From DATFVA01 sp963747755 (lineage in GTDB: Bacteria > Bacteroidota > Ignavibacteria > Ignavibacteriales > Ignavibacteriaceae): 64,000 bases of DNA. A model generated the notes under the pieces. That model made no database searches. It was not told the origin of the DNA and was given only the letters and a program-made list of their open reading frames with translations. Positions 1 through 8,942 of this stretch are shown here, in pieces. The stretch is from assembly GCA_963747755.1 (NCBI GenBank), contig CAVVGK010000014.1, positions 744,001-808,000 of the forward strand. The letters are read 5' to 3'. The position numbers and the translations under genes are program-made. How positions within the stretch are numbered: the stretch's first letter is position 1; each line of letters starts with the position of its first letter.

Positions 1-120
1 GGCTCCGAAGCCCATCCTGGTGAATGCACCGGGCTTCGATGATATGCTGCTGAATTGAGGCTGAGCGCTCAGCAGAACATTAAAAGAAAGTATAATCAGT
101 ATAAGAAAATATTTTTTCAA
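1..120 (-). CDS. PorV/PorQ-like outer membrane protein, N-terminus only
   Basis: The left edge cuts this gene; only the first 40 codons are visible. The start is TTG at 118-120, preceded by an AGAGG ribosome site and an in-frame TAA at 133-135, so it cannot extend further upstream. The peptide has a short basic start, a hydrophobic signal segment (FLILIILSFNVLLSAQ) and then SSKPGAFTRMGFGA. That last stretch resembles the mature start of PorV/PorQ-family barrel proteins, which commonly read PGAFxRMGFGARG and serve type IX secretion. It lies 33 bp after the stop of the secreted protein upstream and is probably the third gene of that operon. The family call rests on about 15 residues. Confidence 0.6.
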   Translation of the reverse strand, partial: MKKYFLILIILSFNVLLSAQPQFSSISSKPGAFTRMGFGA

Positions 121-153
121 CAGAACCTCTGTTTAATTCATTTAATTTCAGGA

Positions 154-1719
154 TCACTGCAGCACTAAAATTTTCCCGTACAGAGGATCATTAGATCCCA
201 CTTCGATCCTGTAAAAATAGACACCATTCGGAACAACACTCCCGTTATCATCAGTACCGTCCCAGTAATCATATGGCGAATCAGTACCGGTTATATTGCG
301 CGGGGCATTCTGTATAACCGTCTTAAGGTAATTCATCCCGAAATCAAATATCCGTATAGTTACACTTTCCTGTTTTCCGCCTGTATCATATTTGAAAGTA
401 ATTTTTGTATCGATTTTAGGAGAAAAAGGATTTGGGAATGCATAGACCTCTTTTGATTCCGGAGCTGCAATATAAACTTTCCAATTACCTGACCACATCG
501 TCCCTGTCTCTAAAAGCCTTGCCGATCCCTGATCGGAACCGATCCAGACTGTATTGCCTGAAGCAGCGGCAGAATAGAAAGCTGTAGTATTAAGTTCACC
601 GCCGGTATGAGAATCTTTGATGGAGCCGGGAAGAACCCATGTTAATCCCATATTACTTGATCTAAAAACACCGTTATCAGTTGCAGCCATTGGCTGATCA
701 CCTTTAAATCCAAAATTATGAGCTTGCTCGTGCGGCAGTACGACCTTCCAGTTTTCACCATTATCGGAGGTATAACTTACGGCATTATATTCAGTATATC
801 CTTCAGCCTTCCACGTTGCTCCCCACACAGCATTGGTTACGGGGTTATACCCCAATGCTACAACAAAATTACCACTAATTCCGGCTTCCTGGTTAAGATG
901 ATTAAATTTCTGCCAGCTTACTCCACCATCAGTTGACCTGTTAATTCCGTTTGCAGTACCGACAAAAATAGTCGAGTCATCTTTTACCGTAACAGCAAAT
1001 AACCTGTGATTCAGCCAGCCAGTGCCGAAGTTACCGGACGATGGAGAAAGAGCAAATTTGATGGTGTCGGCAGGGTTTATGGAATTAAGACTATCAGAAG
1101 GTAGAAGAACCCTTTGCCATGATTGGCCCATATCGGTACTTTTTCTGAGACCTCCTGCGAAGGATGCAATCCATACAGCATCGGGTGTAAAAGCAATATC
1201 GTACGTTATATTCTGGATAGCTACTGTTACGGGTAATGCCCGCACCCTGGGAAGCTGAACGCCGTCATTTATCCCGTATACTATTGTCGAATCACCTGGA
1301 TCATCAAGAGGCTGAGGTACCGAATTCCACGTTGCTCCGTGATCCGTTGTAAAATGTAGGCCAGAACCTTCCGGTAGTGTAGAGCCACTCACATCTTTTG
1401 AATGAGCGGTAGAAGCCCATATGACATCGTGGTATTTATCGTAACCTATTGCAGGTACACTTTCCGATCCGAAAGCTTCGTTCCCATAGAAGTTCGTCCA
1501 GCTTTCGCCATTATCCGTAGAAAGGCTGACACCTCTGCTAGTGCCAAGCCAGACAGAATCGCCCATCGCGATAATATCACTTACGCTGTTGCTAAGTGGG
1601 GTGCCTGATTCAACAGACTTATCCAATACATTATCATTTAAAAGCTTATATGAGCGGACTGACTGAGAACACAAAAGAGCTGGAAATAAAGTTATGATAA
1701 GAATGGATAAAATTTTCAT
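154..1719 (-). CDS. Secreted BNR/sortilin-like beta-propeller protein with FlgD-like C-terminal domain
   Basis: The 521-residue exported protein has a signal peptide (residues 1-18, ending LLCSQS). Its body repeats sialidase/BNR-type Asp-box blades such as 'STDNGESW', 'TTDHGATW', 'STDMGQSW' and 'STDGGVSW', which predicts a beta propeller. No sialidase catalytic set is evident. The last ~95 residues (from YAFPNPFSP) form a FlgD/T9SS-type C-terminal immunoglobulin-like domain with the usual 'DGTDDNGSVVPNGVYFYRI' core, which suggests T9SS export or surface attachment. Its ATG overlaps the stop of the upstream lipoprotein gene by 4 bp (ATGA), so the two are translationally coupled. The substrate or partner is unknown. 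Confidence 0.8.
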   Translation of the reverse strand: MKILSILIITLFPALLCSQSVRSYKLLNDNVLDKSVESGTPLSNSVSDIIAMGDSVWLGTSRGVSLSTDNGESWTNFYGNEAFGSESVPAIGYDKYHDVIWASTAHSKDVSGSTLPEGSGLHFTTDHGATWNSVPQPLDDPGDSTIVYGINDGVQLPRVRALPVTVAIQNITYDIAFTPDAVWIASFAGGLRKSTDMGQSWQRVLLPSDSLNSINPADTIKFALSPSSGNFGTGWLNHRLFAVTVKDDSTIFVGTANGINRSTDGGVSWQKFNHLNQEAGISGNFVVALGYNPVTNAVWGATWKAEGYTEYNAVSYTSDNGENWKVVLPHEQAHNFGFKGDQPMAATDNGVFRSSNMGLTWVLPGSIKDSHTGGELNTTAFYSAAASGNTVWIGSDQGSARLLETGTMWSGNWKVYIAAPESKEVYAFPNPFSPKIDTKITFKYDTGGKQESVTIRIFDFGMNYLKTVIQNAPRNITGTDSPYDYWDGTDDNGSVVPNGVYFYRIEVGSNDPLYGKILVLQ

Positions 1720-2519
1720 GGAATAACTTCTACATAATGAGTAATTTTGTTACTATAGAGTCCGCCTAAATCGACAGCTTGAAATTCCCATCTATAGGAA
1801 CCTTCCGGAGCATTTGTTAAAATTATAATTCTTGAATAGATCCCATCTCCCGCAGTTTGGTCTCCATGCTGAGCATCGCCATCATCAAACATTTCGATTG
1901 GATTTGCAGACGAGGGATGGTAGTCCGGGGGAATAAATGAATTGAAGAAAACGGTTTCAACATCTGCTAATCCATTAGAATCCTGAACTGCTATTTTAAT
2001 TGTGAAGAATGTCGTATCAGCTGAAAGTGAAACAGTATCGGGTGAAACCAAATTGCTAACAACCGGCGCAAATCTGTCCTTGCCGTTATGAAAAACAAAG
2101 TTCTGTGCTGAAATATAATTTACAGTGTTATATATGTCGGTTACATAGTATTTAACTATATAAACGCCATTTATATAACTATTGCTCATTGTGAACTTAT
2201 TCGAGAAAGTGGAATCGCCGGCTGAGGCATCGCCGTGAGTTGAAAGATCACCATCATTATATAGTAAAACAGGCGAGGAATTCAACCGAATACCCGCTGG
2301 TGAGACAATATTAAAATAAATAGACTGGATCTGCTCAATCGATTTAAATGAAATTGCCAAGGTTAAAACCGAATCAGAAGTATAATTAACAGAGTCTATA
2401 GGGGTAATGTTTGTAACCTGGATTGTATTGGTCTGTTTCGGGTTTACGACCGAATCGTAAGTTTTTTCGCATCCCCAGAATAAAACGGGAAGCAGTAATA
2501 AAAGAGCGAATTTTTTCAT
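1716..2519 (-). CDS. Exported lipoprotein with two choice-of-anchor-X-like repeats
   Basis: This is a 267-residue lipoprotein with signal peptide MKKFALLLLLPVLFWGC and lipidation at Cys17. It contains two copies of an acidic motif, 'YNDGDLSTHGDASAGDSTF' and 'FDDGDAQHGDQTAGDGIYS'. This DDG...HGD..AGDG.Y pattern is typical of putative calcium-binding beta-sandwich domains called choice-of-anchor X. It is the first gene of a probable operon continuing into the propeller protein (4-bp overlap) and the PorV-like gene. Its role is unknown, but the context suggests a cell-surface or periplasmic component. Confidence 0.75.
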   Translation of the reverse strand: MKKFALLLLLPVLFWGCEKTYDSVVNPKQTNTIQVTNITPIDSVNYTSDSVLTLAISFKSIEQIQSIYFNIVSPAGIRLNSSPVLLYNDGDLSTHGDASAGDSTFSNKFTMSNSYINGVYIVKYYVTDIYNTVNYISAQNFVFHNGKDRFAPVVSNLVSPDTVSLSADTTFFTIKIAVQDSNGLADVETVFFNSFIPPDYHPSSANPIEMFDDGDAQHGDQTAGDGIYSRIIILTNAPEGSYRWEFQAVDLGGLYSNKITHYVEVIP

Positions 2520-2561
2520 AAAGTTAATATTGGTTTGAATTTAGCGTCACTCAAGGTAAAA

Positions 2562-3569
2562 TTATATCCCCCCGCTTATCAGAAAGGGTGTCGGGGAAAA
2601 AGAAATTATCAAAATGAAGTAGCTAAGATAACCTAAAAATCTTCTTTTTCCATCAAGTCTATCGTAATCCGGTATAGTAGGATGCTTAAGTTTTATAACA
2701 AAATACAGGATAAGCGCCCAAATCAGCCAGCCTACCCATCCGAATGTAAAATTGGTTTCAAGAAAGATCTCGACGAAGCCTGCGAGTCCCAGTACAAACA
2801 AAACCACAAAAGAGATAACTGCAATTTTAAAATGTGTTTCGCCGCCGAACATAGTATAACCAATATGGCCGCCATCAAGCTGTCCTACCGGGATCATATT
2901 CATTGCCGTAATAAACATACCGAACCAACCCACACATAAAAATGGGTAGTGATAAACCTCGGACATAGGTGGAAAGAACTGTCCCGGGTGAACAAAGAGC
3001 AGCTTAAAGAAAGAGAAAAGAAGCGTATTGCCGAATTCAAGCTGCAGTCCTGTTTTACCATATTCCGGCGAGAAAAAATCAGGATGTATTGAAAGTATAT
3101 ATTCTTTTCCGGGAACATTGAGAAAACCATATAACAGAACAATAAGGCAGGCAACGAAGCCTGCTATTGGACCGGCAACCCCGATGTCGAACATCGCTTT
3201 CTTTGAGGGTATCGGTGATTTGGTTCTTATAACAGCCCCCATCGTTCCGAAATTCAGGAACCCCGGGATATTGGGAAATGGAATATAGTAAGGCAGCGTT
3301 GCGTTTACTTTGTGGAATCTAGCTGCGAAATAATGCCCGAACTCGTGACAGGAGATAATGAACATTATAGCAATGGAATAAGGGAGTCCTATCATGAGAT
3401 GGTGCAGTTCATAAGGACCCATAGTTCCGGTGGTCCACTCTGCGCCTGCAATTGTAGTTGTTATAAAAGTAATTATGAACAACCCTAAATGAAGAAGCAC
3501 TGAGTTTTTATTCTGCTTCTGCCTATACGCTGTTATGTCTGTCTGATCTGTCTGATAATATTCCGGCAT
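2562..3569 (-). CDS. Site-2 protease family (M50) intramembrane metalloprotease
   Basis: The 335-residue polytopic membrane protein carries both M50 signatures: the zinc motif HEFGH at residues 75-79 inside a membrane segment, and NMIPVGQLDGGH at 224-235, which supplies the third metal ligand. No PDZ domain is visible, so it belongs to the short soil-type S2P group rather than RseP. Such enzymes cut transmembrane substrates within the bilayer. The C-terminus adds two or three further hydrophobic segments. Its ATG shares one base with the stop of the upstream DUF1207-like gene, so the two are probably cotranscribed. The substrate cannot be predicted. Confidence 0.88.
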   Translation of the reverse strand: MPEYYQTDQTDITAYRQKQNKNSVLLHLGLFIITFITTTIAGAEWTTGTMGPYELHHLMIGLPYSIAIMFIISCHEFGHYFAARFHKVNATLPYYIPFPNIPGFLNFGTMGAVIRTKSPIPSKKAMFDIGVAGPIAGFVACLIVLLYGFLNVPGKEYILSIHPDFFSPEYGKTGLQLEFGNTLLFSFFKLLFVHPGQFFPPMSEVYHYPFLCVGWFGMFITAMNMIPVGQLDGGHIGYTMFGGETHFKIAVISFVVLFVLGLAGFVEIFLETNFTFGWVGWLIWALILYFVIKLKHPTIPDYDRLDGKRRFLGYLSYFILIISFSPTPFLISGGI

Positions 3570-4390
3570 TATAAATCGAGATTAAAACCTATAGTTATGT
3601 ATGATTCATTGAGATCATAATATTCTCCGTGGACGCTCTTTCCCGAAAGATAAGAAATAGCTATACTCAAACCGCGTGATTTGTAGTTACCGAACTTTAT
3701 TCCTGCGGTGAGAATATTGCTTCCGGAGAATTTATTTATCTTCTCCAGCTTAAAGTCGTATGCAACATAAGGATAAATATTTTCAAATTTAGTGTAATAA
3801 TAGTCGAACCCGGCCTGGCAGATGCCTTTTCCTATATCAAGCGGCTTTCGGTGGAAGAGGTATGTTAGTCCTGCATATACTCTTATTCCGTTATACCGGT
3901 AATAAGGGAATAGTTCAATAAACTCTCTGGTATATACAGTAGCAGTCTTTCCGTTCCTCCAGAAGTTGAGCTTATAATCATATTGACCGTCGACGAAATG
4001 TGCACTTATATGGCTAAGCCTGAACCTCAGTCCGTATTCAGTACTGCCATCCGTGATCTTATACCCGGAATTTATTCCGAAAAGATAATCGATAGCTTCA
4101 ACAGGAAAATGGAACTCGCTCTCGGCACGCAATCTTGTGAAAGTAAAAAGATCTATACCGAATGAAAGTGTTGAGTTCCCATCGTTGAGTTGGAGTATAT
4201 CCTGCGATCTGCTGACATCGAGCCGTATTTTCTTCCCTCCCATCTCAAAAGCAAAGCCGGCCCTCGGCTCAATAAAATTCGCCGTAAACGGCTGGATATT
4301 GATATCTGAAGGAAACCAGGCGGTTGTGGATTGAGAGAACGAGATAGTTGAGATTGAAAGAAAAAGTAAAGAAAATAAAGTTTTAGGCAT
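3569..4390 (-). CDS. DUF1207-like predicted outer-membrane beta-barrel protein
   Basis: The 273-residue protein has a signal peptide (about residues 1-19, ending ISFSQS). The mature part alternates polar and aromatic residues as in a beta barrel and ends in a hydrophobic strand (ITIGFNLDL). The order 'FIEPRAGFAF', 'FGIDLFTFTRLR', 'FHFPVEAIDYLFGINSGY' and 'RLSHISAHFVDGQYD' matches what I recall of DUF1207 outer-membrane proteins. No function is established for that family. It precedes, and overlaps by one base, the site-2 protease gene. The family call comes from motif memory only. Confidence 0.7.
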   Translation of the reverse strand: MPKTLFSLLFLSISTISFSQSTTAWFPSDINIQPFTANFIEPRAGFAFEMGGKKIRLDVSRSQDILQLNDGNSTLSFGIDLFTFTRLRAESEFHFPVEAIDYLFGINSGYKITDGSTEYGLRFRLSHISAHFVDGQYDYKLNFWRNGKTATVYTREFIELFPYYRYNGIRVYAGLTYLFHRKPLDIGKGICQAGFDYYYTKFENIYPYVAYDFKLEKINKFSGSNILTAGIKFGNYKSRGLSIAISYLSGKSVHGEYYDLNESYITIGFNLDL

Positions 4391-4536
4391 ATTTTTAGAT
4401 TTAGTGAATTGCGAATTTAGCGAATTAGCGAATTATTTCATTACGATCCCCTGCAGAATTATGAAATTTTGGGCTGTAATTTAATAAATTCACTCATTTC
4501 ACCCAATCCGCCAATCTGCCAATCCGCCCAATCCAC
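4391..4536. repeat. Low-complexity intergenic spacer
   Basis: This 146-bp spacer contains two short slipped tandem repeats: three GCGAAT(T)-type units near 4408-4433 and four CAATC(C/T)GC-type units near 4505-4532. I see no coding potential and no convincing terminator. It looks like replication-slippage sequence. Confidence 0.5.
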
Positions 4537-5517
4537 TCAATTCGAAAATTTCTTTAAGACTTTCTGTTTAACCAGCTTATTATAACCATATTTAAATTTG
4601 CTGGTTAGACTGGTAAATGCATAGTAATTAGTTGGAAAGGCGAAGGAGGGTTCGAAATAGCAGTTTACCGTGCAGCCTTGACAGTAATTGAATCTGCCCT
4701 CCATCTTTTGAAACTCTTTTACTTTTTCAGAAGCTCTCATTTCTCTGATGGGACGGTCGATCTTAATTCTTTCATGTTCAAAATGATAGCATGGAAGAAT
4801 AATTTCATTATAAGGTGAGATAACAATAACACGCGAAACTGCTTTGCAGCTGGGATTGTTGATATCATTCCCTCCATCCCTCCTTAGTTTCATAAAGCCC
4901 TTGTTCAGATAGATATCAAGTTTTCCATCCGTGTATTCTTCGATATAATCGATCGCTTCATCATTTAAGCCGGGATTGCCGAAATAAGAAAAGACAGGGT
5001 TCACCAGCAGCACCAGATTGTGTTTCTGGGCAATCTCATGCATCTGCGGAAGTTTTTTATACGTATCGTTCGTTACCGTAAAAAGAATATCGGGATATTC
5101 GCCTAATGACTTTGCGATATCGATGCTCTTCATTACGAAATTATAACAATCAACCTTTCTGATTGTATTATGCTCTTCCGCATCGGGTGAGTCTAACGAA
5201 AAGTGAAGAAGATTTATCTTACCTGCGAGCTTATCCGCAAACCTGGGATAAAGAAGCGCATTTGTCGTAATACTCGTCTGCATTTTAAACCGCTGAGCAT
5301 ATTCTGCCATCAGATGAATTTCTTTGTGAAGCAGCGGCTCACCTCCGGTAAGATCAATAAACTTTACCCCGAGAGCAGCCACCTGTTCAATGTTCGATTT
5401 GAATTCTTCCAGCTTAGCAAATGGTGTGTTTACGAATTGTTCATGGGCGGCGAAATGGCAGAAGGTGCAGTACGCATTGCATTTATAAGTGACATAATAA
5501 TTACAAAGCAGAAGCAT
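4537..5517 (-). CDS. Radical SAM protein with C-terminal cysteine cluster
   Basis: The 326-residue enzyme carries the radical SAM motif CxxxCxxC as C13-NAY-C17-TF-C20, followed by the 'DLTGGEPLLH' SAM-binding segment. The C-terminal third has additional cysteines: C in 'PSCKAVSR', 'LPCYHFE' and the cluster 'CQGCTVNC'. These may bind an auxiliary iron-sulfur cluster as in SPASM/twitch proteins. It resembles the broad HpnH/MoaA-like group, but the substrate is not evident. Its ATG overlaps the glycosyltransferase stop by one base (TAATG), so the two are translationally coupled. The context suggests cell-surface glycan or lipid modification. Confidence 0.8.
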   Translation of the reverse strand: MLLLCNYYVTYKCNAYCTFCHFAAHEQFVNTPFAKLEEFKSNIEQVAALGVKFIDLTGGEPLLHKEIHLMAEYAQRFKMQTSITTNALLYPRFADKLAGKINLLHFSLDSPDAEEHNTIRKVDCYNFVMKSIDIAKSLGEYPDILFTVTNDTYKKLPQMHEIAQKHNLVLLVNPVFSYFGNPGLNDEAIDYIEEYTDGKLDIYLNKGFMKLRRDGGNDINNPSCKAVSRVIVISPYNEIILPCYHFEHERIKIDRPIREMRASEKVKEFQKMEGRFNYCQGCTVNCYFEPSFAFPTNYYAFTSLTSKFKYGYNKLVKQKVLKKFSN

Positions 5518-6608
5518 TAATACTCTTTACCTTTCCACACAACCTTCCTGCTGCTGAGAACAATGATCGGGAGCAGGATAATATAAATTATAAAATACAA
5601 TTCAAACCACAGGAAATATTTCAAATGATCCTTTATGCCCAGCCTGTAGTGTACCGGGTATAAAACGAACAGATCAATTGCCAGCTTGAAGATGATAAAA
5701 TATAACACAGCAGGAGAGAAAAAGAAAGGCGACAGCAGCATACAAATGTTCACAATAAGACCGAACGCCATAATTATGAATCCCCGCAGCGGCACTCCGA
5801 GTCCCCCCACCCCCCATCTCTTTTTCTGATGATACAATTCGTTAAAACTTATGCACGGCAGAGATGTAACCAATGCGTTTCTATCGAGCGGGAAAATTAT
5901 CTTGTATTTATTAAGGCGGTAGATCGCCATCAGCAGGTTAAAATCCTCGGTAACACTAAATGGGAGTTTCTCATAACCTCCGGTTTCAAGATATGCCTTT
6001 CTTCTATACGACATATTATTGCCGATACAGCTGATAGGACGCTTAAGGTTTATCGTTCCCGCTGCTACAATAAGCAAATAAACAAAATCGAGGGCTTGCA
6101 TTCCACTAAACCTGTTATTGACTGTCTGTGTTGTAAACCCATTTACAATGCCTACATCTGTACCGAAATATGAGCCTATCGTCTTCACCCATAGAGGATC
6201 AACTTCGCAATCAGCATCTGTGGTTAGGATTATATCAGCCTCAGTTAACTTTATTGCACTGTCGATTGCGTTGGCTTTCCCTTTCAGGTTCGCCTTTTCA
6301 GGATTAGCGCTTAATCTTTTAAATCTGTGTTTATCTTTTATAAAGTCATCAACAATCTGTACGGTCGAATCTGTTGAATGACCGTCAGAGATAAATATTT
6401 CAAGCTTTCCTTCAGGGTAATCGAGCTTGTCTAGGGCACTCATACACCGGAGGATATTCTTTTCTTCATTCCTTACAGCCACTATTACGGCTGCTGACGG
6501 CAGATCTTCATCTTTTACTTTAGGGAATTTCTTTTTAATGCCGATTATGAATAGGACTGACTGAATGAAGTATCCGGAAAGAAATACCAAAAATATTATC
6601 TCAAACAT
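5517..6608 (-). CDS. Membrane glycosyltransferase family 2
   Basis: The 363-residue enzyme has an N-terminal membrane helix (about residues 2-22) and a GT-A catalytic domain: 'AAVIVAVRNEEKNI', the nucleotide-binding 'SDGHSTDST', and 'TTDADCEVD', which holds the DxD metal site. The acceptor region follows with 'GNNMSYRRKAY' and 'KKRWG', close to the (Q/R)xxRW motif of processive GT2 enzymes. Three C-terminal membrane segments cover roughly residues 280-355. It lies between the deacetylase gene, which overlaps its start by 13 bp, and the radical SAM gene. Together they suggest synthesis of a surface polysaccharide or glycolipid. The sugar donor and product are unknown. Confidence 0.85.
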   Translation of the reverse strand: MFEIIFLVFLSGYFIQSVLFIIGIKKKFPKVKDEDLPSAAVIVAVRNEEKNILRCMSALDKLDYPEGKLEIFISDGHSTDSTVQIVDDFIKDKHRFKRLSANPEKANLKGKANAIDSAIKLTEADIILTTDADCEVDPLWVKTIGSYFGTDVGIVNGFTTQTVNNRFSGMQALDFVYLLIVAAGTINLKRPISCIGNNMSYRRKAYLETGGYEKLPFSVTEDFNLLMAIYRLNKYKIIFPLDRNALVTSLPCISFNELYHQKKRWGVGGLGVPLRGFIIMAFGLIVNICMLLSPFFFSPAVLYFIIFKLAIDLFVLYPVHYRLGIKDHLKYFLWFELYFIIYIILLPIIVLSSRKVVWKGKEY

Positions 6609-7234
6609 TCAGCCGGAGCTCCGATTTGAAAACCTTTGCGGGAGGATTCTTCGACGATATAATTAATTGAGTCAGCAATGATATCCTTACTTTTTAGACT
6701 GTCGTGCAGTGTGATTATAGAATTTTTTTTAAGGTACTTATTAACCGCAAATTTAACAACTTTCAGAACATTCCTGTAGTCGTACGTGAGCAAAGACCAC
6801 ATAACATTTTTAAGATTCATCTCCTTCATTATAGAAGCAGTGGCTAAATTAAACCTACCGTGCGGCGGCCGGAAATATAAAACATCGCCAGAAAAATCAC
6901 TCTTTATTAAATCGTTAAATTTTTTGATTTGTTCTATTATCTCACTGCGGCTTAGTCCGGTAAGAGGCTGATGATTAAATGTATGGTTGCAAACCAGGTG
7001 GCCTTCTTCGATCAGCCGGTGGTAAAGTTCGGGATACCTTTGAACATTTTCCCCTACACAAAAAAATGCAGCTTTTATATTATGGATCGCAAGGTGCTCA
7101 AGTATCAAAGAAGTTGTTTCAGGGATGGGGCCGTCATCAAAGGTTAACAGAATCTTATCAATCTTCGACTCCCACTGAAACGAAGGAAACATCTTTTTTA
7201 TTATCGCCGGAGGATTGTACTGGTATTTTATCAT
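6596..7234 (-). CDS. Polysaccharide deacetylase (NodB homology, CE4)
   Basis: The 212-residue protein shows the CE4/NodB motifs in order: TFDDG at 31-35 with the catalytic and metal aspartates, NHTFNH at 83-88 with the two metal histidines, RPPHGRFN near 122-129, and a late 'ITLHDS'. These enzymes remove N- or O-acetyl groups from polysaccharides such as peptidoglycan, chitin oligomers or poly-GlcNAc. I see no clear signal peptide, so a cytoplasmic or membrane-associated substrate such as a lipid-linked sugar is possible. It is the first gene of the three-gene unit with the GT2 and the radical SAM protein. Confidence 0.87.
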   Translation of the reverse strand: MIKYQYNPPAIIKKMFPSFQWESKIDKILLTFDDGPIPETTSLILEHLAIHNIKAAFFCVGENVQRYPELYHRLIEEGHLVCNHTFNHQPLTGLSRSEIIEQIKKFNDLIKSDFSGDVLYFRPPHGRFNLATASIMKEMNLKNVMWSLLTYDYRNVLKVVKFAVNKYLKKNSIITLHDSLKSKDIIADSINYIVEESSRKGFQIGAPAECLR

Positions 7235-7349
7235 TGAAATATAATGATTGAAAGGGAAACAGTTTACGAAGGATTAATTAATATTTTATTTAAGTCTTTT
7301 CCTATACTTAGGAATGATACATTTAAATAATTTATTCAACTTCTCTTAT

Positions 7350-7805
7350 TCAATTCTTCAGGAATTTGTCGGCGATCAGGTTCAGGTTTATGCCGTGTTC
7401 AAGGTAAGCTTTTAAGCCGTCAAGCACAGTGGTAAAACCGCCAGTTGATCCTTTAATTGCCTCAATCAGCTCATCTCCGGTTTGATTAAAACCGCATTCT
7501 TTGATGGTCACGAAGGTAGAATTATCCTCCAATGCCTGGAATATTAATTCCACTGCGCGGGGCGGATCACCCCAGTGGAAAATGATCTTTTTATCCTTTA
7601 TAATTTCTTTCGGAAGTACATCAGCAGAAGCACCATACATTTCCCACTCCCAGGTCACTTTCTTATTAACTTCGAGCTTACCTGTGCTTTTTGTAAACCA
7701 GAAATTTTTAGTTACCTCGGGATTAATAAATGCCTCAAAAACCTCAGAGGCCTGCTTCCTGATTATCATTTGTGCTTCTGCGCATTTAGGATTTTTATCA
7801 GCCAA
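7350..7805 (-). CDS. SRPBCC/AHSA1-family ligand-binding protein
   Basis: The 151-residue protein is of the usual length for the START-like AHSA1 family. It begins with the typical strand and helix 'AEAQMIIRKQASEVFEAFINPEVTKNFW' (quoted across 7748-7670). Next comes 'KVTWEWEMYG' and the characteristic late segment 'STGGFTTVLDGLKAYLEHG'. The fold has a hydrophobic cavity; members bind small ligands or assist Hsp90, and most bacterial ones have no assigned role. It sits alone between the deacetylase operon and a GNAT gene 27 bp upstream on the same strand, so the two may be cotranscribed. Confidence 0.8.
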   Translation of the reverse strand: MADKNPKCAEAQMIIRKQASEVFEAFINPEVTKNFWFTKSTGKLEVNKKVTWEWEMYGASADVLPKEIIKDKKIIFHWGDPPRAVELIFQALEDNSTFVTIKECGFNQTGDELIEAIKGSTGGFTTVLDGLKAYLEHGINLNLIADKFLKN

Positions 7806-7832
7806 TGTTTACCTCTCGTTTAATTTTCATTT

Positions 7833-8708
7833 TCAAGTCTTTGCTGTCTCAGGAAATTTGAGCCTGTCGCCGCTGATTTCAATTTTACTCCTTACAAATA
7901 AATATGAATTGTAATCAACGCTTTCACTATAAGGATAGCCCAATTTGTCCGGGGGAAAATAATAGTAAATTCTTTTTATCATGTCCGATTCAACTACTTT
8001 TGATAATACCGGAAGAATATCGAATGGCTTCCAGTATATTATGTCGCGAATATACATTTCATTATTTTTCTCCTTTTTTATTATAAGCGCATCCTCGTTA
8101 CTTAAATAATATAGGGAGTCCTTATAACTATTAAAGATATGCCACATTGTTATAAAACCATAGTTCTCTGCCCCTAATAATCCGGTAAGGCTCATTCTAC
8201 TATTTATTAAACCTAGCAGCAGGTTATAATCATCGTAATTCTTCAGTATTAATTTTCTAGCAGAATAATTCCCTCCGGGAATGACTGAATCAAACTTAAA
8301 AAGTTTTTCGGTGACAGGTTTAAAACCAAATTTTGGATAAAATCCCAGTACATTTTGATTTGCGAACAGGAAGAAAAGATCAACTTCTGCTTCATACTTC
8401 TCTAAAACATACTTCATCAGAATCCTGGATAACCCCTTATTACGGAACCCGGGGATCGTACCTACCGCACCAATCTGAACTGCTTTGTATTTTCCCCCCT
8501 CGATAATTACATCCATTAAAGCTGCTGTAACATTGGAGATTATTTTACCTGATTCCAGGATGGAAAATGGTTTATACTTATCGGTCCAGAATCCCTTCTC
8601 CCACCATTCAAGGAATTTTGCACCGGGAAATAAATGTAATATAAAGTTCAGATATTCATGTACCAGCTTTTTATTTCCTGCAGAAATTTCAACTATTTCA
8701 GGCTGCAT
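7833..8708 (-). CDS. GNAT family N-acetyltransferase
   Basis: The 291-residue protein has the GNAT core in its first half: a strand with 'VQIGAVGTIPGFRNKGLSR' (about residues 75-95), whose R-N-K-G-L-S part is the acetyl-CoA pyrophosphate loop, then the helix 'ILMKYVLEKYE' and 'FANQNVLGFYPKFGFKPV'. The C-terminal half (about 145-291) is an additional domain without recognised motifs, as in Eis-type or two-domain GNATs. The acceptor substrate is unknown. It is transcribed away from the DMT exporter; the 234-bp AT-rich gap probably holds both promoters. Confidence 0.85.
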   Translation of the reverse strand: MQPEIVEISAGNKKLVHEYLNFILHLFPGAKFLEWWEKGFWTDKYKPFSILESGKIISNVTAALMDVIIEGGKYKAVQIGAVGTIPGFRNKGLSRILMKYVLEKYEAEVDLFFLFANQNVLGFYPKFGFKPVTEKLFKFDSVIPGGNYSARKLILKNYDDYNLLLGLINSRMSLTGLLGAENYGFITMWHIFNSYKDSLYYLSNEDALIIKKEKNNEMYIRDIIYWKPFDILPVLSKVVESDMIKRIYYYFPPDKLGYPYSESVDYNSYLFVRSKIEISGDRLKFPETAKT

Positions 8709-8942
8709 TTCACTCAGAGGTTAGTATCCTGCTCTTTTTGAATTTTTTATTTTGTTTAATCTACTTTTTAACGGCAAATAATACAATCAAAATTTCACAG
8801 TCAAATAAAAGATGAGGGATTTCAAATAAAAGCGTATTAAATTTTCCACTAACCAAATTTCCAGTAATTTTATTATTGAATTTAAAAATTTTATGAAAAT
8901 TTCTTTATTATACACGGAATTTATTGAATCGGGAATGTAATT

